From NCBI GenBank assembly GCA_964405835.1, contig CAYOPN010000014.1:1-46802 (forward strand): a DNA stretch of 46,802 nt, written 5' to 3'. The notes beneath the pieces are model-generated. The model did no database searches. It was given only the letters and a program-made list of their open reading frames with translations, and was not told the origin of the DNA. The position numbers and the translations under genes are program-made. Position 1 is the first letter of the stretch. Each line of letters begins with the position of its first letter. Positions 24,923 to 32,863 of the stretch are shown one piece after another. Origin of the DNA: JAJVIP01 sp964405835 (GTDB lineage Bacteria > Elusimicrobiota > Elusimicrobia > F11).

Positions 24923-25477
24923 CTATGCCAGCGCGAATGACGATCTGGCGGGTAGGCATTTTAACGCCTCGAATTCTTTGAGCTGGAGATGTGGATCGGT
25001 GATCCTGGCCAAATGTTTTATCCGGCTTTCCGTGATGGGCCCTTTGGTTTGGCTGGGTGACAGCGAAAGGATATGGAGTTGGATCTCGGGGGCCAGATTA
25101 AGGAGATTCAGAAGACGCGTCAAATAGGTGGGATTCATGCCGAGTTCGTTCGCCAGAGCGGTTCGTGTGAGCCCGGGAGTCTGATCCAACCGAAGACCAA
25201 GTTCGTAGGCTTGTTTAAGCATAGTTTGGATCGGTGGCGGTTTTGCCTCTTGCCAGCGCCGTTGCCGGTTCCGAACAGTCTCAACCTCCGCTGGAGTCAA
25301 AATCAAACGAACACCCTTGGACCCGTTGACCTGGCCAAATGAAAAATCTTCCCAGAGCAAAATGACACGGTTTAAATCATCCTCTGCCCAGAAAAGTCGG
25401 TTAAAATACGTTGAGTCTGTTCGAAGATAGTTGGAATCGGGCAGGCGACTTTGACGGTCATCGAACAGACTTCCCAA
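24923..25477 (-). CDS. Recombinase-associated HTH (ParB-like helix-turn-helix) protein, possible relic
   Basis: The frame encodes about 184 aa. Residues around 95-135 (PGLTRTALANELGMNPTYLTRLLNLL) form a ParB/KorB-like HTH. Ahead of it, LTPAEVETVRNRQRRWQEAK is a pattern I recall from proteins encoded just after serine recombinases. No ATG is present: TTG at 25477 is a possible start, and the frame stays open some 50 bp further upstream. The first residues (SLFDDRQSRLPD) match the C-terminus of the recombinase at 49-1677 (SVFDDRKNRLRD), and the DNA shares a 14-mer. It is probably what remains of a second recombinase module. Confidence 0.6.
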   Translation of the reverse strand: MGSLFDDRQSRLPDSNYLRTDSTYFNRLFWAEDDLNRVILLWEDFSFGQVNGSKGVRLILTPAEVETVRNRQRRWQEAKPPPIQTMLKQAYELGLRLDQTPGLTRTALANELGMNPTYLTRLLNLLNLAPEIQLHILSLSPSQTKGPITESRIKHLARITDPHLQLKEFEALKCLPARSSFALA

Positions 25478-25530
25478 ATCGGCCTTTTCAGTTGTTCGAG
25501 GAGCGTTGGAGTCGTGGAGTTCGCTCGGTT

Positions 25531-26151
25531 TTAATTCTGCTTTGACTTGATCACTTTATCGACGCCCTGCAACGAACCTTTGACCGCGAAAGTCTCGACG
25601 TAAATGGGATCTATCTTCGAAACGGTGGGGCCGCTCGGGGCTGAGCCCATGGCGATTTCCATTGTTTGATTTGCTTTTAGCGAGACCCTTTTCTCCGAGG
25701 CCAGCACATCCAGCGAACCACTGAAGCAAGCGCAGCTGGTTTTTTTTGAAGCGTCGATATTTCCCCAGAACGCGCCGCCGCTCGAAGACAACGTTGCGCT
25801 CGGCGTCTGCACGCGGAAGACTTTTCCTTTGGCTGGTTTGTTGGGAAGGCCCACCAAAAATTCCCCCTGATCGAAGGACACCAGCGTTCCCTGCCGGTCC
25901 TGGTCCACACGGAAAACGGAATTCGCTTTCACGAGCACCGCATCACCGTTCGCAAACACCACCTGCGCCACCGACGCCTCGCCAACGCGCACGGTGTCTT
26001 TCCCGCTGATAAATTGTCCTTCCTTCGCCGGCTTCGAAGCCGACGCCGTCTCCACGAACACAGTCCCGCTGATCGCCTTCAACACCGCCTGATTGGCCGA
26101 GGCCAACCCCGTCAAACCCGCCATCGCCAAAAACAAGAAAAACTTTTTCAT
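25531..26151 (-). CDS. Exported FecR-domain protein
   Basis: The 206-aa protein has a signal peptide (about 1-19, ending LASA) and a FecR domain. The pattern GTVFVETASASKPAKEGQFI..DTVRVGEASVAQVVFANGDAVLVKANSVFRV is typical of the ligand-sensing periplasmic FecR fold. It lacks the membrane helix and anti-sigma part of true FecR. A pair of close cysteines (SCACF) near residue 140 could form a disulfide. It is divergent from the ArsC-like gene. The function is unknown, probably envelope sensing or structural. Confidence 0.8.
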   Translation of the reverse strand: MKKFFLFLAMAGLTGLASANQAVLKAISGTVFVETASASKPAKEGQFISGKDTVRVGEASVAQVVFANGDAVLVKANSVFRVDQDRQGTLVSFDQGEFLVGLPNKPAKGKVFRVQTPSATLSSSGGAFWGNIDASKKTSCACFSGSLDVLASEKRVSLKANQTMEIAMGSAPSGPTVSKIDPIYVETFAVKGSLQGVDKVIKSKQN

Positions 26152-26254
26152 GGAAGCTCCTTATTGGTTAATCGGATGCGGTAACTATAGAAATAAAAAA
26201 GGCCGGAGAAGTTCATGGGTTTTGAGGCTTGTGGAACTTGCTAGGATCGCGCCC

Positions 26255-26602
26255 ATGTCGAACTGGACCATTTATTACAACCCAAAATGCGGCACGTGCC
26301 GCAACACGTTGGAAATCCTCAAAAAGAACCACATCAAACCCACCATCGTCGAATATTTGAAAAACCCGCCGTCGATCAAAGACCTAAACGCCATCGTGAA
26401 GAAACTGCGCGTGCAACCTATCGACATTGTGCGGGCCAAAGAACCCATCTATGAGGAATTGAAATTGAGCGCGAACACGCCGCGCGAGGAACTCTTGCGC
26501 GCGATATCCGAACATCCTGTGCTACTTCAGCGCCCGATTGTTATTAACGACTACCGCGCTGTGATCTCGCGTCCACCGGAGGAAGTTCTCAAGATCCTGT
26601 AA
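26255..26602 (+). CDS. ArsC-family arsenate reductase-like protein
   Basis: The 115-aa protein has the ArsC/Spx thioredoxin-like fold. The N-terminal motif NPKCGTCRNTLEIL holds Cys12, the expected catalytic residue, and Cys15. A later conserved RPIVI places the Arg that helps bind the oxyanion. Members reduce arsenate with glutathione/glutaredoxin, but some (YffB-like) have other roles. I chose the ATG at 26255 because the fold starts there; the frame extends upstream without support. No arsenite pump or ArsR gene is nearby, so an arsenic role is likely but unproven. Confidence 0.8.
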   Translation: MSNWTIYYNPKCGTCRNTLEILKKNHIKPTIVEYLKNPPSIKDLNAIVKKLRVQPIDIVRAKEPIYEELKLSANTPREELLRAISEHPVLLQRPIVINDYRAVISRPPEEVLKIL

Positions 26603-26717
26603 TAAGCTTTCCATTTTTTTCACTATTAGTTTGATATTCATATATTTACATAGAATTCAATCTGTTTATATAGATCATAAATAGACTATTTAATCCTATC
26701 AAATATATTAAAAACAG

Positions 26718-26746
26718 TTGATTTAATATATTTATAAGTATAAAAT
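26718..26746 (+). promoter_or_regulatory. Promoter of the Xre-Fic-topoisomerase VI operon in an AT-rich block
   Basis: TTGATT (26718-26723) and TAAAAT (26741-26746) are spaced 17 bp. Transcription would start within about one base of the Xre ATG at 26752, so the mRNA would be leaderless. The whole gap 26603-26751 is extremely AT-rich, unlike its GC-rich surroundings, with many TTTATA/TATAAA-type motifs that could bind a nucleoid protein or the Xre regulator. Confidence 0.6.
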
Positions 26747-26751
26747 TTGAG

Positions 26752-27210
26752 ATGGCCAAACGATCTTCTTGGAATCTCACCGACTCCGTTAATCTCTCCC
26801 AATTGAAACCGGACGAACCATCACCGGTGGCTTATAGCGATTGGATCCGATCGCTACGCAACTACCTGAGAATGACGCAAGCCGAGTTGGCCCAACGCGC
26901 CAAGATAACCCAGCCACATTTGGCCGCCATCGAATCGGGCAAAACCGATCCGCAAATTGGAACGTTGCGGAAAATATTCGACGGCCTTTCCTGCGACTTG
27001 GTCATTCGGCCGCGACCCCGTCGCAAACTGGACGAAGTGTTAAAGGATCAAGCCGGGTCTGTAGCGCTTAAGCGCCTCAAACAATCGATGGGAACAATGG
27101 CGCTCGAAAACCAGGCGCCCGATGAAGAAGCGTTCCGGCACTTATTAAAAAAGAAGACCGAAGAGATTTTGGAAGACCGCCGCGAACATCTGTGGAGAAC
27201 CGATGAATGA
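26752..27210 (+). CDS. Xre-family regulator, mobile mystery protein A; probable Fic antitoxin
   Basis: The 152-aa protein has a central helix-turn-helix (residues about 41-78, MTQAELAQRAKITQPHLAAIES). Its overall pattern matches mobile mystery protein A, which is always paired with Fic protein B. Residues 115-120 (TMALEN) fit the (S/T)xxxE(G/N) helix motif that class I antitoxins insert into the Fic active site. The motif's Glu would be Glu119. This suggests both transcriptional autoregulation and direct inhibition of the Fic partner; the latter is inference. The stop overlaps the fic start by 8 nt. It is the first gene of an eight-gene overlapping cluster. Confidence 0.88.
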   Translation: MAKRSSWNLTDSVNLSQLKPDEPSPVAYSDWIRSLRNYLRMTQAELAQRAKITQPHLAAIESGKTDPQIGTLRKIFDGLSCDLVIRPRPRRKLDEVLKDQAGSVALKRLKQSMGTMALENQAPDEEAFRHLLKKKTEEILEDRREHLWRTDE

Positions 27211-27808
27211 CGAAAGCACCGCCCCTGTTGGAGCGACGGCGGGGCCGGACCTTTCTCATTTAATCGATCCGAAACTTTCTGGTGCGCGCGCTCGAAATGC
27301 GGCCGAGACATTGGCCATCGTGCACGTGTACGACCGTTACGTGTTCGACACACGGCGGCGTTGGAAAAGAGATTGGCTAAGCGAAGAATTAATTCGAAAA
27401 ACGCACGCGGACATGTTTGGCGCGATTTGGACGTGGGCCGGCAAGTACCGGACGGTTCCGGTCAATATCGGCATTGACTGGCACCAAATACCACAACAAG
27501 TGCATCTTCTCTGCGGCGACTTCAAATATTGGAACGCGGAAGGGAGCACAATGTCCGTGCTCGAGATCGCGGCCCGTCTCCAAAATCGTTTGACGCGTAT
27601 TCATCCGTTTTACGACGGAAACGGGCGCCACGCGCGGCTTATCACCGACATTTTCTTTCGTTCCCGGAACCATAAGATTCCGCAATGGCCGCAGATCCAA
27701 CGATTGGAAAAAGGAGACGGTATTCGAAAGCGCTATATTGCCGCCATGAAAGAAGCCGACCAGGAGAACTTTACGGGACTCGTGGATTTTATTAAGGAGT
27801 TCCTGTGA
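27203..27808 (+). CDS. Fic-domain AMP-transferase, mobile mystery protein B
   Basis: Fic proteins transfer AMP (or related groups) from nucleotides to target proteins. The 201-aa protein has the full active-site motif HPFYDGNGR (His134 catalytic), an upstream flap-like region WTWAGKYRTVPVNIG and a C-terminal helical tail. It matches mobile mystery protein B. I see no (S/T)xxxE(G/N) inhibitory motif within it, so inhibition would have to come from the Xre partner. Its stop overlaps the Top6B start as GTGA, directly coupling translation to a GHKL topoisomerase subunit. Confidence 0.93.
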   Translation: MNDESTAPVGATAGPDLSHLIDPKLSGARARNAAETLAIVHVYDRYVFDTRRRWKRDWLSEELIRKTHADMFGAIWTWAGKYRTVPVNIGIDWHQIPQQVHLLCGDFKYWNAEGSTMSVLEIAARLQNRLTRIHPFYDGNGRHARLITDIFFRSRNHKIPQWPQIQRLEKGDGIRKRYIAAMKEADQENFTGLVDFIKEFL

Positions 27809-29436
27809 AGAAAAAAAGCAAGGCCCCCAGGGTGAAAAAGGAAACGAAGCCCCCCGTAGCTTTAGCGAAGGGGGATACCGAAGCCGACAAGATGGCCGCG
27901 AAGCAGCGTGACATCTCCGTTAGCGAATTTTTTCTTAAGAACCGTCACTTGCTTGGTTTCGACAACGCGAAGAAAGCGCTCTTGACCACGGTGCGCGAAG
28001 CGGTCGACAACAGCTTGGACGCCTGCGAAGAAGCCAAGATCCTGCCGAACATTCTCGTTGAGATCAAAGAAGTGGAAGGCAGCGGCGACCGTTTCAAGGT
28101 GATTGTGGCCGATAACGGCCCGGGCGTCGTGAAAGAACAAATCCCCCGAATTTTCGGAAAACTGCTGTACGGGTCGAAATTCCATTCGATGAAACAGAGC
28201 CGCGGCCAGCAAGGCATCGGCATCTCGGCGGCCGGCATGTACGGCCAACTCACCACCGGCTCTCCCACGCGCATCACTTCCCGCATCTCAGCGAAGAAAC
28301 CCGCGCACTATTTTGAGATCCACATCGACACCGCCAAGAACCAGCCGACCGTAATGAAAGACGAGGTCGTGAAATGGGACCGCCCGCACGGCACCAAGGT
28401 CGAAATTGAGCTTGAAGCGAAATTTCAAAAGGGCCGCCATTCTGTCGAGGATTACATCCGGCAGACCGCGCTCGCGAACCCGCACATTGAACTGATCTAC
28501 AAAGGTCCGGACGGGACCAAAGAGCATTACAAACCGGCCAGCCGCTCGCTGCCCATCGCTCCCAAGGAAATCAAGCCCCATCCGCACGGCGTCGAGCTCG
28601 GAATATTAATGAAGATGCTGAAAAGCACCGCGGCGCGCTCGGTGAAAACCATGCTCGCGCGCGACTTTGCGCGCATGTCGACCAACATGGCCGGCAGCAT
28701 TCTCAAGGGCGCGGGCATTGACCCCAACGCGAAACCGTCCGAGATCGCCCACAACGAAGCGGACAAACTGCACAAAGCCATCCAACAAACCAAACTCATG
28801 AACCCGCCGACCAACTGCCTCTCCCCGATCGGCGAAAACAATTTGCTGCAGGGCCTGAAAAAGAACGTGAACGCGGATTTCTATACCGCGCTCACACGCC
28901 CGCCTTCGGTCTACCGCGGTAACCCGTTTCAGATCGAAGTGGCGGTGGCGTACGGCGGCGACATGCCGAAAGATGAATTGGCCGATGTCATGCGCTTCGC
29001 GAACCGCGTGCCGTTGCTATATCAACAGTCCGCCTGTGCCGTGACAAAGAGCGTGCTTCAGACCGCCTGGAAAAATTATGGCGTCGATCAATCCAAAGGA
29101 GCGCTGCCAACCGGCCCGCTTATGATCGCGGTGCACATGGCCAGCGTGTGGGTCCCATTCACCTCTGAGTCCAAAGAAGCCGTGGCTTCCTACGCGGAGA
29201 TCACCAAAGAAATCCGCTTGGCCTTACAAGAGTGCGGTCGCCGGCTTGATGCGTATTTGCGCCGCGGCTACCGGGAAGCTGAAGCCAAAAGGAAAAAGGA
29301 CTACATCAAGTCCTATCTGCCACACATCGGTATCGGACTAAGAGAAATTTTGAACCTGAAACAGAAAGAAGAGAAGCGCGTGCTCAACCTGCTCACCGAC
29401 ATTCTGGAAAAGGACAAGACCCCCACCAATGGATAA
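27805..29436 (+). CDS. top6B: DNA topoisomerase VI subunit B
   Basis: Top6B is the ATPase half of a type IIB topoisomerase, which passes one duplex through another. The 543-aa protein has all GHKL motifs: EAVDNSLDACEEA (65-77), VADNGPGVV (101-109) and YGSKFHSMKQSRGQQGIGI (122-140). A helix-2-turn-helix region and a transducer domain with the switch-lysine region WVPFTSESKEAVA follow. No C-terminal Ig-like extension is present. Met129 aligns with GyrB Tyr109, the residue AMPylated by FicT toxins. The start is GTG, overlapping the fic stop. Top6 is unusual in bacteria. Confidence 0.96.
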   Translation: MKKKSKAPRVKKETKPPVALAKGDTEADKMAAKQRDISVSEFFLKNRHLLGFDNAKKALLTTVREAVDNSLDACEEAKILPNILVEIKEVEGSGDRFKVIVADNGPGVVKEQIPRIFGKLLYGSKFHSMKQSRGQQGIGISAAGMYGQLTTGSPTRITSRISAKKPAHYFEIHIDTAKNQPTVMKDEVVKWDRPHGTKVEIELEAKFQKGRHSVEDYIRQTALANPHIELIYKGPDGTKEHYKPASRSLPIAPKEIKPHPHGVELGILMKMLKSTAARSVKTMLARDFARMSTNMAGSILKGAGIDPNAKPSEIAHNEADKLHKAIQQTKLMNPPTNCLSPIGENNLLQGLKKNVNADFYTALTRPPSVYRGNPFQIEVAVAYGGDMPKDELADVMRFANRVPLLYQQSACAVTKSVLQTAWKNYGVDQSKGALPTGPLMIAVHMASVWVPFTSESKEAVASYAEITKEIRLALQECGRRLDAYLRRGYREAEAKRKKDYIKSYLPHIGIGLREILNLKQKEEKRVLNLLTDILEKDKTPTNG

Positions 29437-30520
29437 AAAAACCGAGAAACTCATTTACGAAGCGGCGGACCGCATCTACCACGAGGTCTTAAAAAAAATG
29501 GCGCCGTCGATGGATTTCCCTATCCGGAGCCTCGAGAACGTGAGCTACGACAAGAAGAAAGGGTATTTCGAGATCGGTGACCGTGTGAAAGAACGCGCAC
29601 TCACCTACAACACGGTCAAAACCTTCGCGCAGACCATCCGCATGATGGCGCTCTCACACGAAATCGTGCGCAAGGACGACATGGCCACCAAGAGAGAGGC
29701 GTATTACGTCTCGAAGAACTGGGGTGAGGCGCGTTTCCACGAGCAGCCCGAGTCGGACACGATCATGGACGACATCGAGGCGCACTTCCGGCTCAACCGC
29801 GAGAAGATGGGCTTTATTCCCGAAGAGAAAGGCGGCGACGTCGCCGGCAAACTGATCGTGATCGACAAGGACCCGGATTCCGGGAAAGAAATCCGCATCG
29901 ATTGCACCAAGTTCGGCACCGGCTCGTACTCCATCCCGACCGCCTGCGAAGAATTGCGGTTCGAAACCAACGCCAAATTTATTCTCGCCATCGAAACGGC
30001 TGGTATGTTCCAACGCCTGGTCAAACACAATTACTACACAACCGCGAACTGCATTCTCATTTCCATGGGTGGCGTGCCCACGCGGGCTTGTCGCCGATTT
30101 ATCCGCCGACTGGCGGACGACAAGAAACTGCCGGTCTACGCGTTTGTGGACGGCGACCCGTACGGCATCACAAACATTTACCGCACGCTGAAAGTGGGCT
30201 CGGGCAACAACGCCCATCTCAACCAATTCTTCTGCGTCCCCCAAGCCAGCTACCTGGGCGTCACGCCGCAGGACATCATCGACTACAAACTCAAGGACGC
30301 CACACACCCGCTCGAAGAAGTGGACATCAAACGCGCCAAAGACGCGCTCAAGAACGACCCGTTCATCAAATTCCACAAACCATGGAAACACGCGATCGAA
30401 CAAATGCTCGCGATGGGCGTCCGCGTCGAACAACAAGCCTTCGCAAAACACGGCCTCAACCACGTGATCGAAAAGTACCTGCCGATGAAGCTCAAGAAAC
30501 CTTCCAAATTCCTGCCCTGA
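29429..30520 (+). CDS. top6A: DNA topoisomerase VI subunit A (Spo11-like)
   Basis: Top6A is the cleaving half of topoisomerase VI and is homologous to meiotic Spo11. The 363-aa protein has the winged-helix/CAP domain with KREAYYVSKNW, where Tyr92 or Tyr93 is the nucleophile. The TOPRIM domain shows an acidic IETAGMFQRL and the metal-binding VDGDPYG. Length and motifs match full-length family members. It overlaps top6B by 8 nt and the protease gene by one base (TGATG), so subunits A and B are made together. Confidence 0.96.
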   Translation: MDKKTEKLIYEAADRIYHEVLKKMAPSMDFPIRSLENVSYDKKKGYFEIGDRVKERALTYNTVKTFAQTIRMMALSHEIVRKDDMATKREAYYVSKNWGEARFHEQPESDTIMDDIEAHFRLNREKMGFIPEEKGGDVAGKLIVIDKDPDSGKEIRIDCTKFGTGSYSIPTACEELRFETNAKFILAIETAGMFQRLVKHNYYTTANCILISMGGVPTRACRRFIRRLADDKKLPVYAFVDGDPYGITNIYRTLKVGSGNNAHLNQFFCVPQASYLGVTPQDIIDYKLKDATHPLEEVDIKRAKDALKNDPFIKFHKPWKHAIEQMLAMGVRVEQQAFAKHGLNHVIEKYLPMKLKKPSKFLP

Positions 30521-31206
30521 TGGGCGTCCGGAAATACATTTATCTCGCCATCTTCGCGGTGTTCGGGATAATGTATTTGGGGGTCCATCAACGAAACAAA
30601 AGCTTTTCTTACAAATGGCCGCTCGGTCCGGAAAAAACCATCGGGATTGTTACCTACGGGAACAGCGTGTGGCCGGATGACTTGGCATATGTTCGGCGTA
30701 TTATTGAGTCCGTCTACGGAGTCAAAACGGTACTCGTTCCAAGAGATCCGGAGGAATTGAAAGAACACTACGAGGCGAAACGGAAGCAATACAACATTGG
30801 CCGGTTGCTCGAAAAACTAGAACTTGAAGCCCAGATGCAGCGACCGCATTTTCGGACATTGGTGGTGCTGCGCGAAGATATATTTGATGACGGCAGTAAT
30901 TTTGTGTTTGGCATCGGCGCTGAGCCCGGTCAAACAGCCGCGATAACAACCAGCGGGTATGGCCTCGACCTGGGCGACACGCGGCTCGAACATTTCTTTC
31001 ACACCAAAATCATGCGTGTGCTGACGCTTCACGAAATCGGCCACACACTTGGTCTGGCACATTGCACCAACAAGTGCGTGATGGAATCGGGAAACAACGT
31101 CATCCAAGAAATGAAGAAACACGACGAATACTGCAAGGCTTGCGAACAACAGCTCCGGGAATTGGCGGCGCGCAACTTCCCAACGATGATGGCATGGCCG
31201 TCATAA
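30520..31206 (+). CDS. Archaemetzincin-like membrane-anchored metalloprotease
   Basis: The 228-aa protein has an N-terminal membrane helix (about 5-22) and the archaemetzincin zinc signature. It reads HEIGHTLGLAHC, then Cys, a Met-turn-like CVM and a distal CKAC pair, which would bind a second zinc. Other archaemetzincins are usually soluble, so the anchor is unusual. The ATG overlaps the Top6A stop. The physiological substrate of this family is unknown. Its place in the topoisomerase operon may reflect co-inheritance rather than a shared role. Confidence 0.85.
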   Translation: MGVRKYIYLAIFAVFGIMYLGVHQRNKSFSYKWPLGPEKTIGIVTYGNSVWPDDLAYVRRIIESVYGVKTVLVPRDPEELKEHYEAKRKQYNIGRLLEKLELEAQMQRPHFRTLVVLREDIFDDGSNFVFGIGAEPGQTAAITTSGYGLDLGDTRLEHFFHTKIMRVLTLHEIGHTLGLAHCTNKCVMESGNNVIQEMKKHDEYCKACEQQLRELAARNFPTMMAWPS

Positions 31207-31988
31207 CCGCAAGGCGTGGCGTCCTGATCGTTCTTGCGGCCATGGTACTGTCCGCTTGCGCCGGTCATCGCACTTTCCCCTCAGGTATGAAGCGGGAAGA
31301 ACTTCCGGATTTTAAAGTGCTCGTCGACAAAATGATCAACGCCAAAGACGAAGTGGAATTGGACGCGTTGATGAAAACCGTGATTTCGTATGGAGACTCC
31401 GCCGTCCCCGCGCTCATGGAGCGGTTTAAAGACGGCAACGATATGGAACGCTACCGGACTGCGTGGGCGTTCTCACAACTGCAATCGCCGGCCGACGACG
31501 CGATGTACCTCATGAAAGACGCTTTGCGAGACTCCAACATGTACGTGCGTTATTGCGGTGCTTTCTTTATTGCGCGCCGCGAGGAATTGCCCGACACCAT
31601 CGTAAACGATACGTTGATCGGCGCCATGAAGAACAAGGAATCGGCGCGGTTCCGTTACGAGGCATTGATCGCGTTCCGCAACCAACGCGTGCCGCCGCGC
31701 GCCGCTGTGGCGCCCGCCATCGCTTTGTTGAACGATCCTGATTCGTATGTGCGCGACGAGGCCTACCGGACGTTAAAACATTGGATCTCGGCGATCGATA
31801 CACAAAATGCCGTGGAAGCGCTGTTGCCGTCTTCCAACCGGAAACTACAGGGGACCGCCGCATTGCTGCTCGCGCAGACCTTGGACAAACGGCATGTCGA
31901 CACGTCCCGCATTGAGTGGCTTGAGAAAAATTCCGATGGGCTGCTGCAACGGGAAGCCAAACGCATTCTCGCTCGGGAACCGAAATGA
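31194..31988 (+). CDS. Lipoprotein with HEAT/PBS-like repeats
   Basis: The 264-aa protein starts 13 nt inside the protease gene. It has a lipoprotein signal (VLAAMVLSACAGH, acylated Cys about residue 22), so it is membrane-tethered outside the cytoplasm. The rest repeats paired helices such as DAALRDSNMYVRYCGAFFIARR-like and LLNDPDSYVRDEAYRTLKHW, typical of HEAT/PBS-lyase-type protein-interaction repeats. No catalytic residues are evident. Its stop overlaps the next start as ATGA. Confidence 0.8.
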   Translation: MAVITARRGVLIVLAAMVLSACAGHRTFPSGMKREELPDFKVLVDKMINAKDEVELDALMKTVISYGDSAVPALMERFKDGNDMERYRTAWAFSQLQSPADDAMYLMKDALRDSNMYVRYCGAFFIARREELPDTIVNDTLIGAMKNKESARFRYEALIAFRNQRVPPRAAVAPAIALLNDPDSYVRDEAYRTLKHWISAIDTQNAVEALLPSSNRKLQGTAALLLAQTLDKRHVDTSRIEWLEKNSDGLLQREAKRILAREPK

Positions 31989-32863
31989 CCAACCGCGCGG
32001 CCATCTCTCTGATTGTTTTAACAACCGCGGTCATCTTGTGGTGGCATTACCGCCAAACGGAAGTCGTGCCGCTACCAATCTCTCCAAACATTCAGACGGA
32101 CTCATCCCCGATCACCGCGTTGAACATTCCACTGCGCGGACCGCTCGAATTGAATTTTTTGTCAAAAGACGACATCTTCCGAATGCGCAAGGAATGGGTG
32201 GCCAGCGAACCGCGCTTAGCACCCGCCGGATACGAACCGCTGCCAGAAATTTTTTCCGCTGTTGGCGACGGCAACCCGTGGTGGGGTCTTTCGGGAATCT
32301 ACGGGCTCGGCCCGGGCGAACAAAGCATCACGGGCCCGGCGGAAGAATCGCGGATTCTCGCCAATCCCTATTTATTGGTAGGGCTCATCGAAACGCATGC
32401 GTGGAAAGGCATGGACCCGCCCAATTACAACGTGGCGTTTTATCCGACGCCGATCGCGCTGGTTTACCGGGCGCGCAACGACGCATGGGCACGTTACAAC
32501 GTAAGCGAACATTTTTCCTTCTTGGTGCAGAACAATTATTTCGAAGGCCACAAACGCGAATTAACATTTGCCGCGTACAACGCGCGCGACTTTGGGTACA
32601 ACTACTTGGCGGTGGACGCGGCCAAATCCCGCAACGTGGTTTGGAAGAACCCCTCGGCGGGCGCCGCCCGCATTCAACAGATGTTGCACGTGGGTGGCAG
32701 CTGCGGCCATCCGTCCGGCTGCACCAACATGAGCCCGTTTCAACCCGAGCTGTTGATCGATATCCCGGAACTGCCCGCGAACGCGTTCATTCGCCTGTGG
32801 CGTTCTGAACCCACCGACATCAACGCGCCGCCGGACATGACGTTTAATCTGGAATTATTATGA
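31985..32863 (+). CDS. Membrane-anchored protein of unknown function
   Basis: The 292-aa protein has an N-terminal membrane helix (about 6-20) and a large extracytoplasmic part. The interior is rich in aromatics and glycine (NPWWGLSGIYGLGPGEQ) and contains HVGGSCGHPSGCTNMSPFQ near residue 240, whose Cys and His could bind metal or form a disulfide. I do not recognise a family. ATGA overlaps on both sides tie it to the lipoprotein and the nucleotide-binding protein. Confidence 0.75.
   Translation: MTNRAAISLIVLTTAVILWWHYRQTEVVPLPISPNIQTDSSPITALNIPLRGPLELNFLSKDDIFRMRKEWVASEPRLAPAGYEPLPEIFSAVGDGNPWWGLSGIYGLGPGEQSITGPAEESRILANPYLLVGLIETHAWKGMDPPNYNVAFYPTPIALVYRARNDAWARYNVSEHFSFLVQNNYFEGHKRELTFAAYNARDFGYNYLAVDAAKSRNVVWKNPSAGAARIQQMLHVGGSCGHPSGCTNMSPFQPELLIDIPELPANAFIRLWRSEPTDINAPPDMTFNLELL

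Noticed and set aside
29654..30463. A 269-codon antisense frame over top6A
   Set aside because: Top6A motifs on the plus strand are unambiguous; the antisense frame has no recognisable domain.
29902..31206. A 434-codon frame that starts inside top6A and runs into the protease
   Set aside because: The first two thirds is the Top6A gene read out of frame; the real protease start is the ATG at 30520, overlapping the Top6A stop.
31807..32808. A 333-codon plus-strand frame spanning the lipoprotein and the unknown membrane protein in another frame
   Set aside because: It is Arg/Pro-rich, crosses a gene boundary and disagrees with the coupled ATGA starts.
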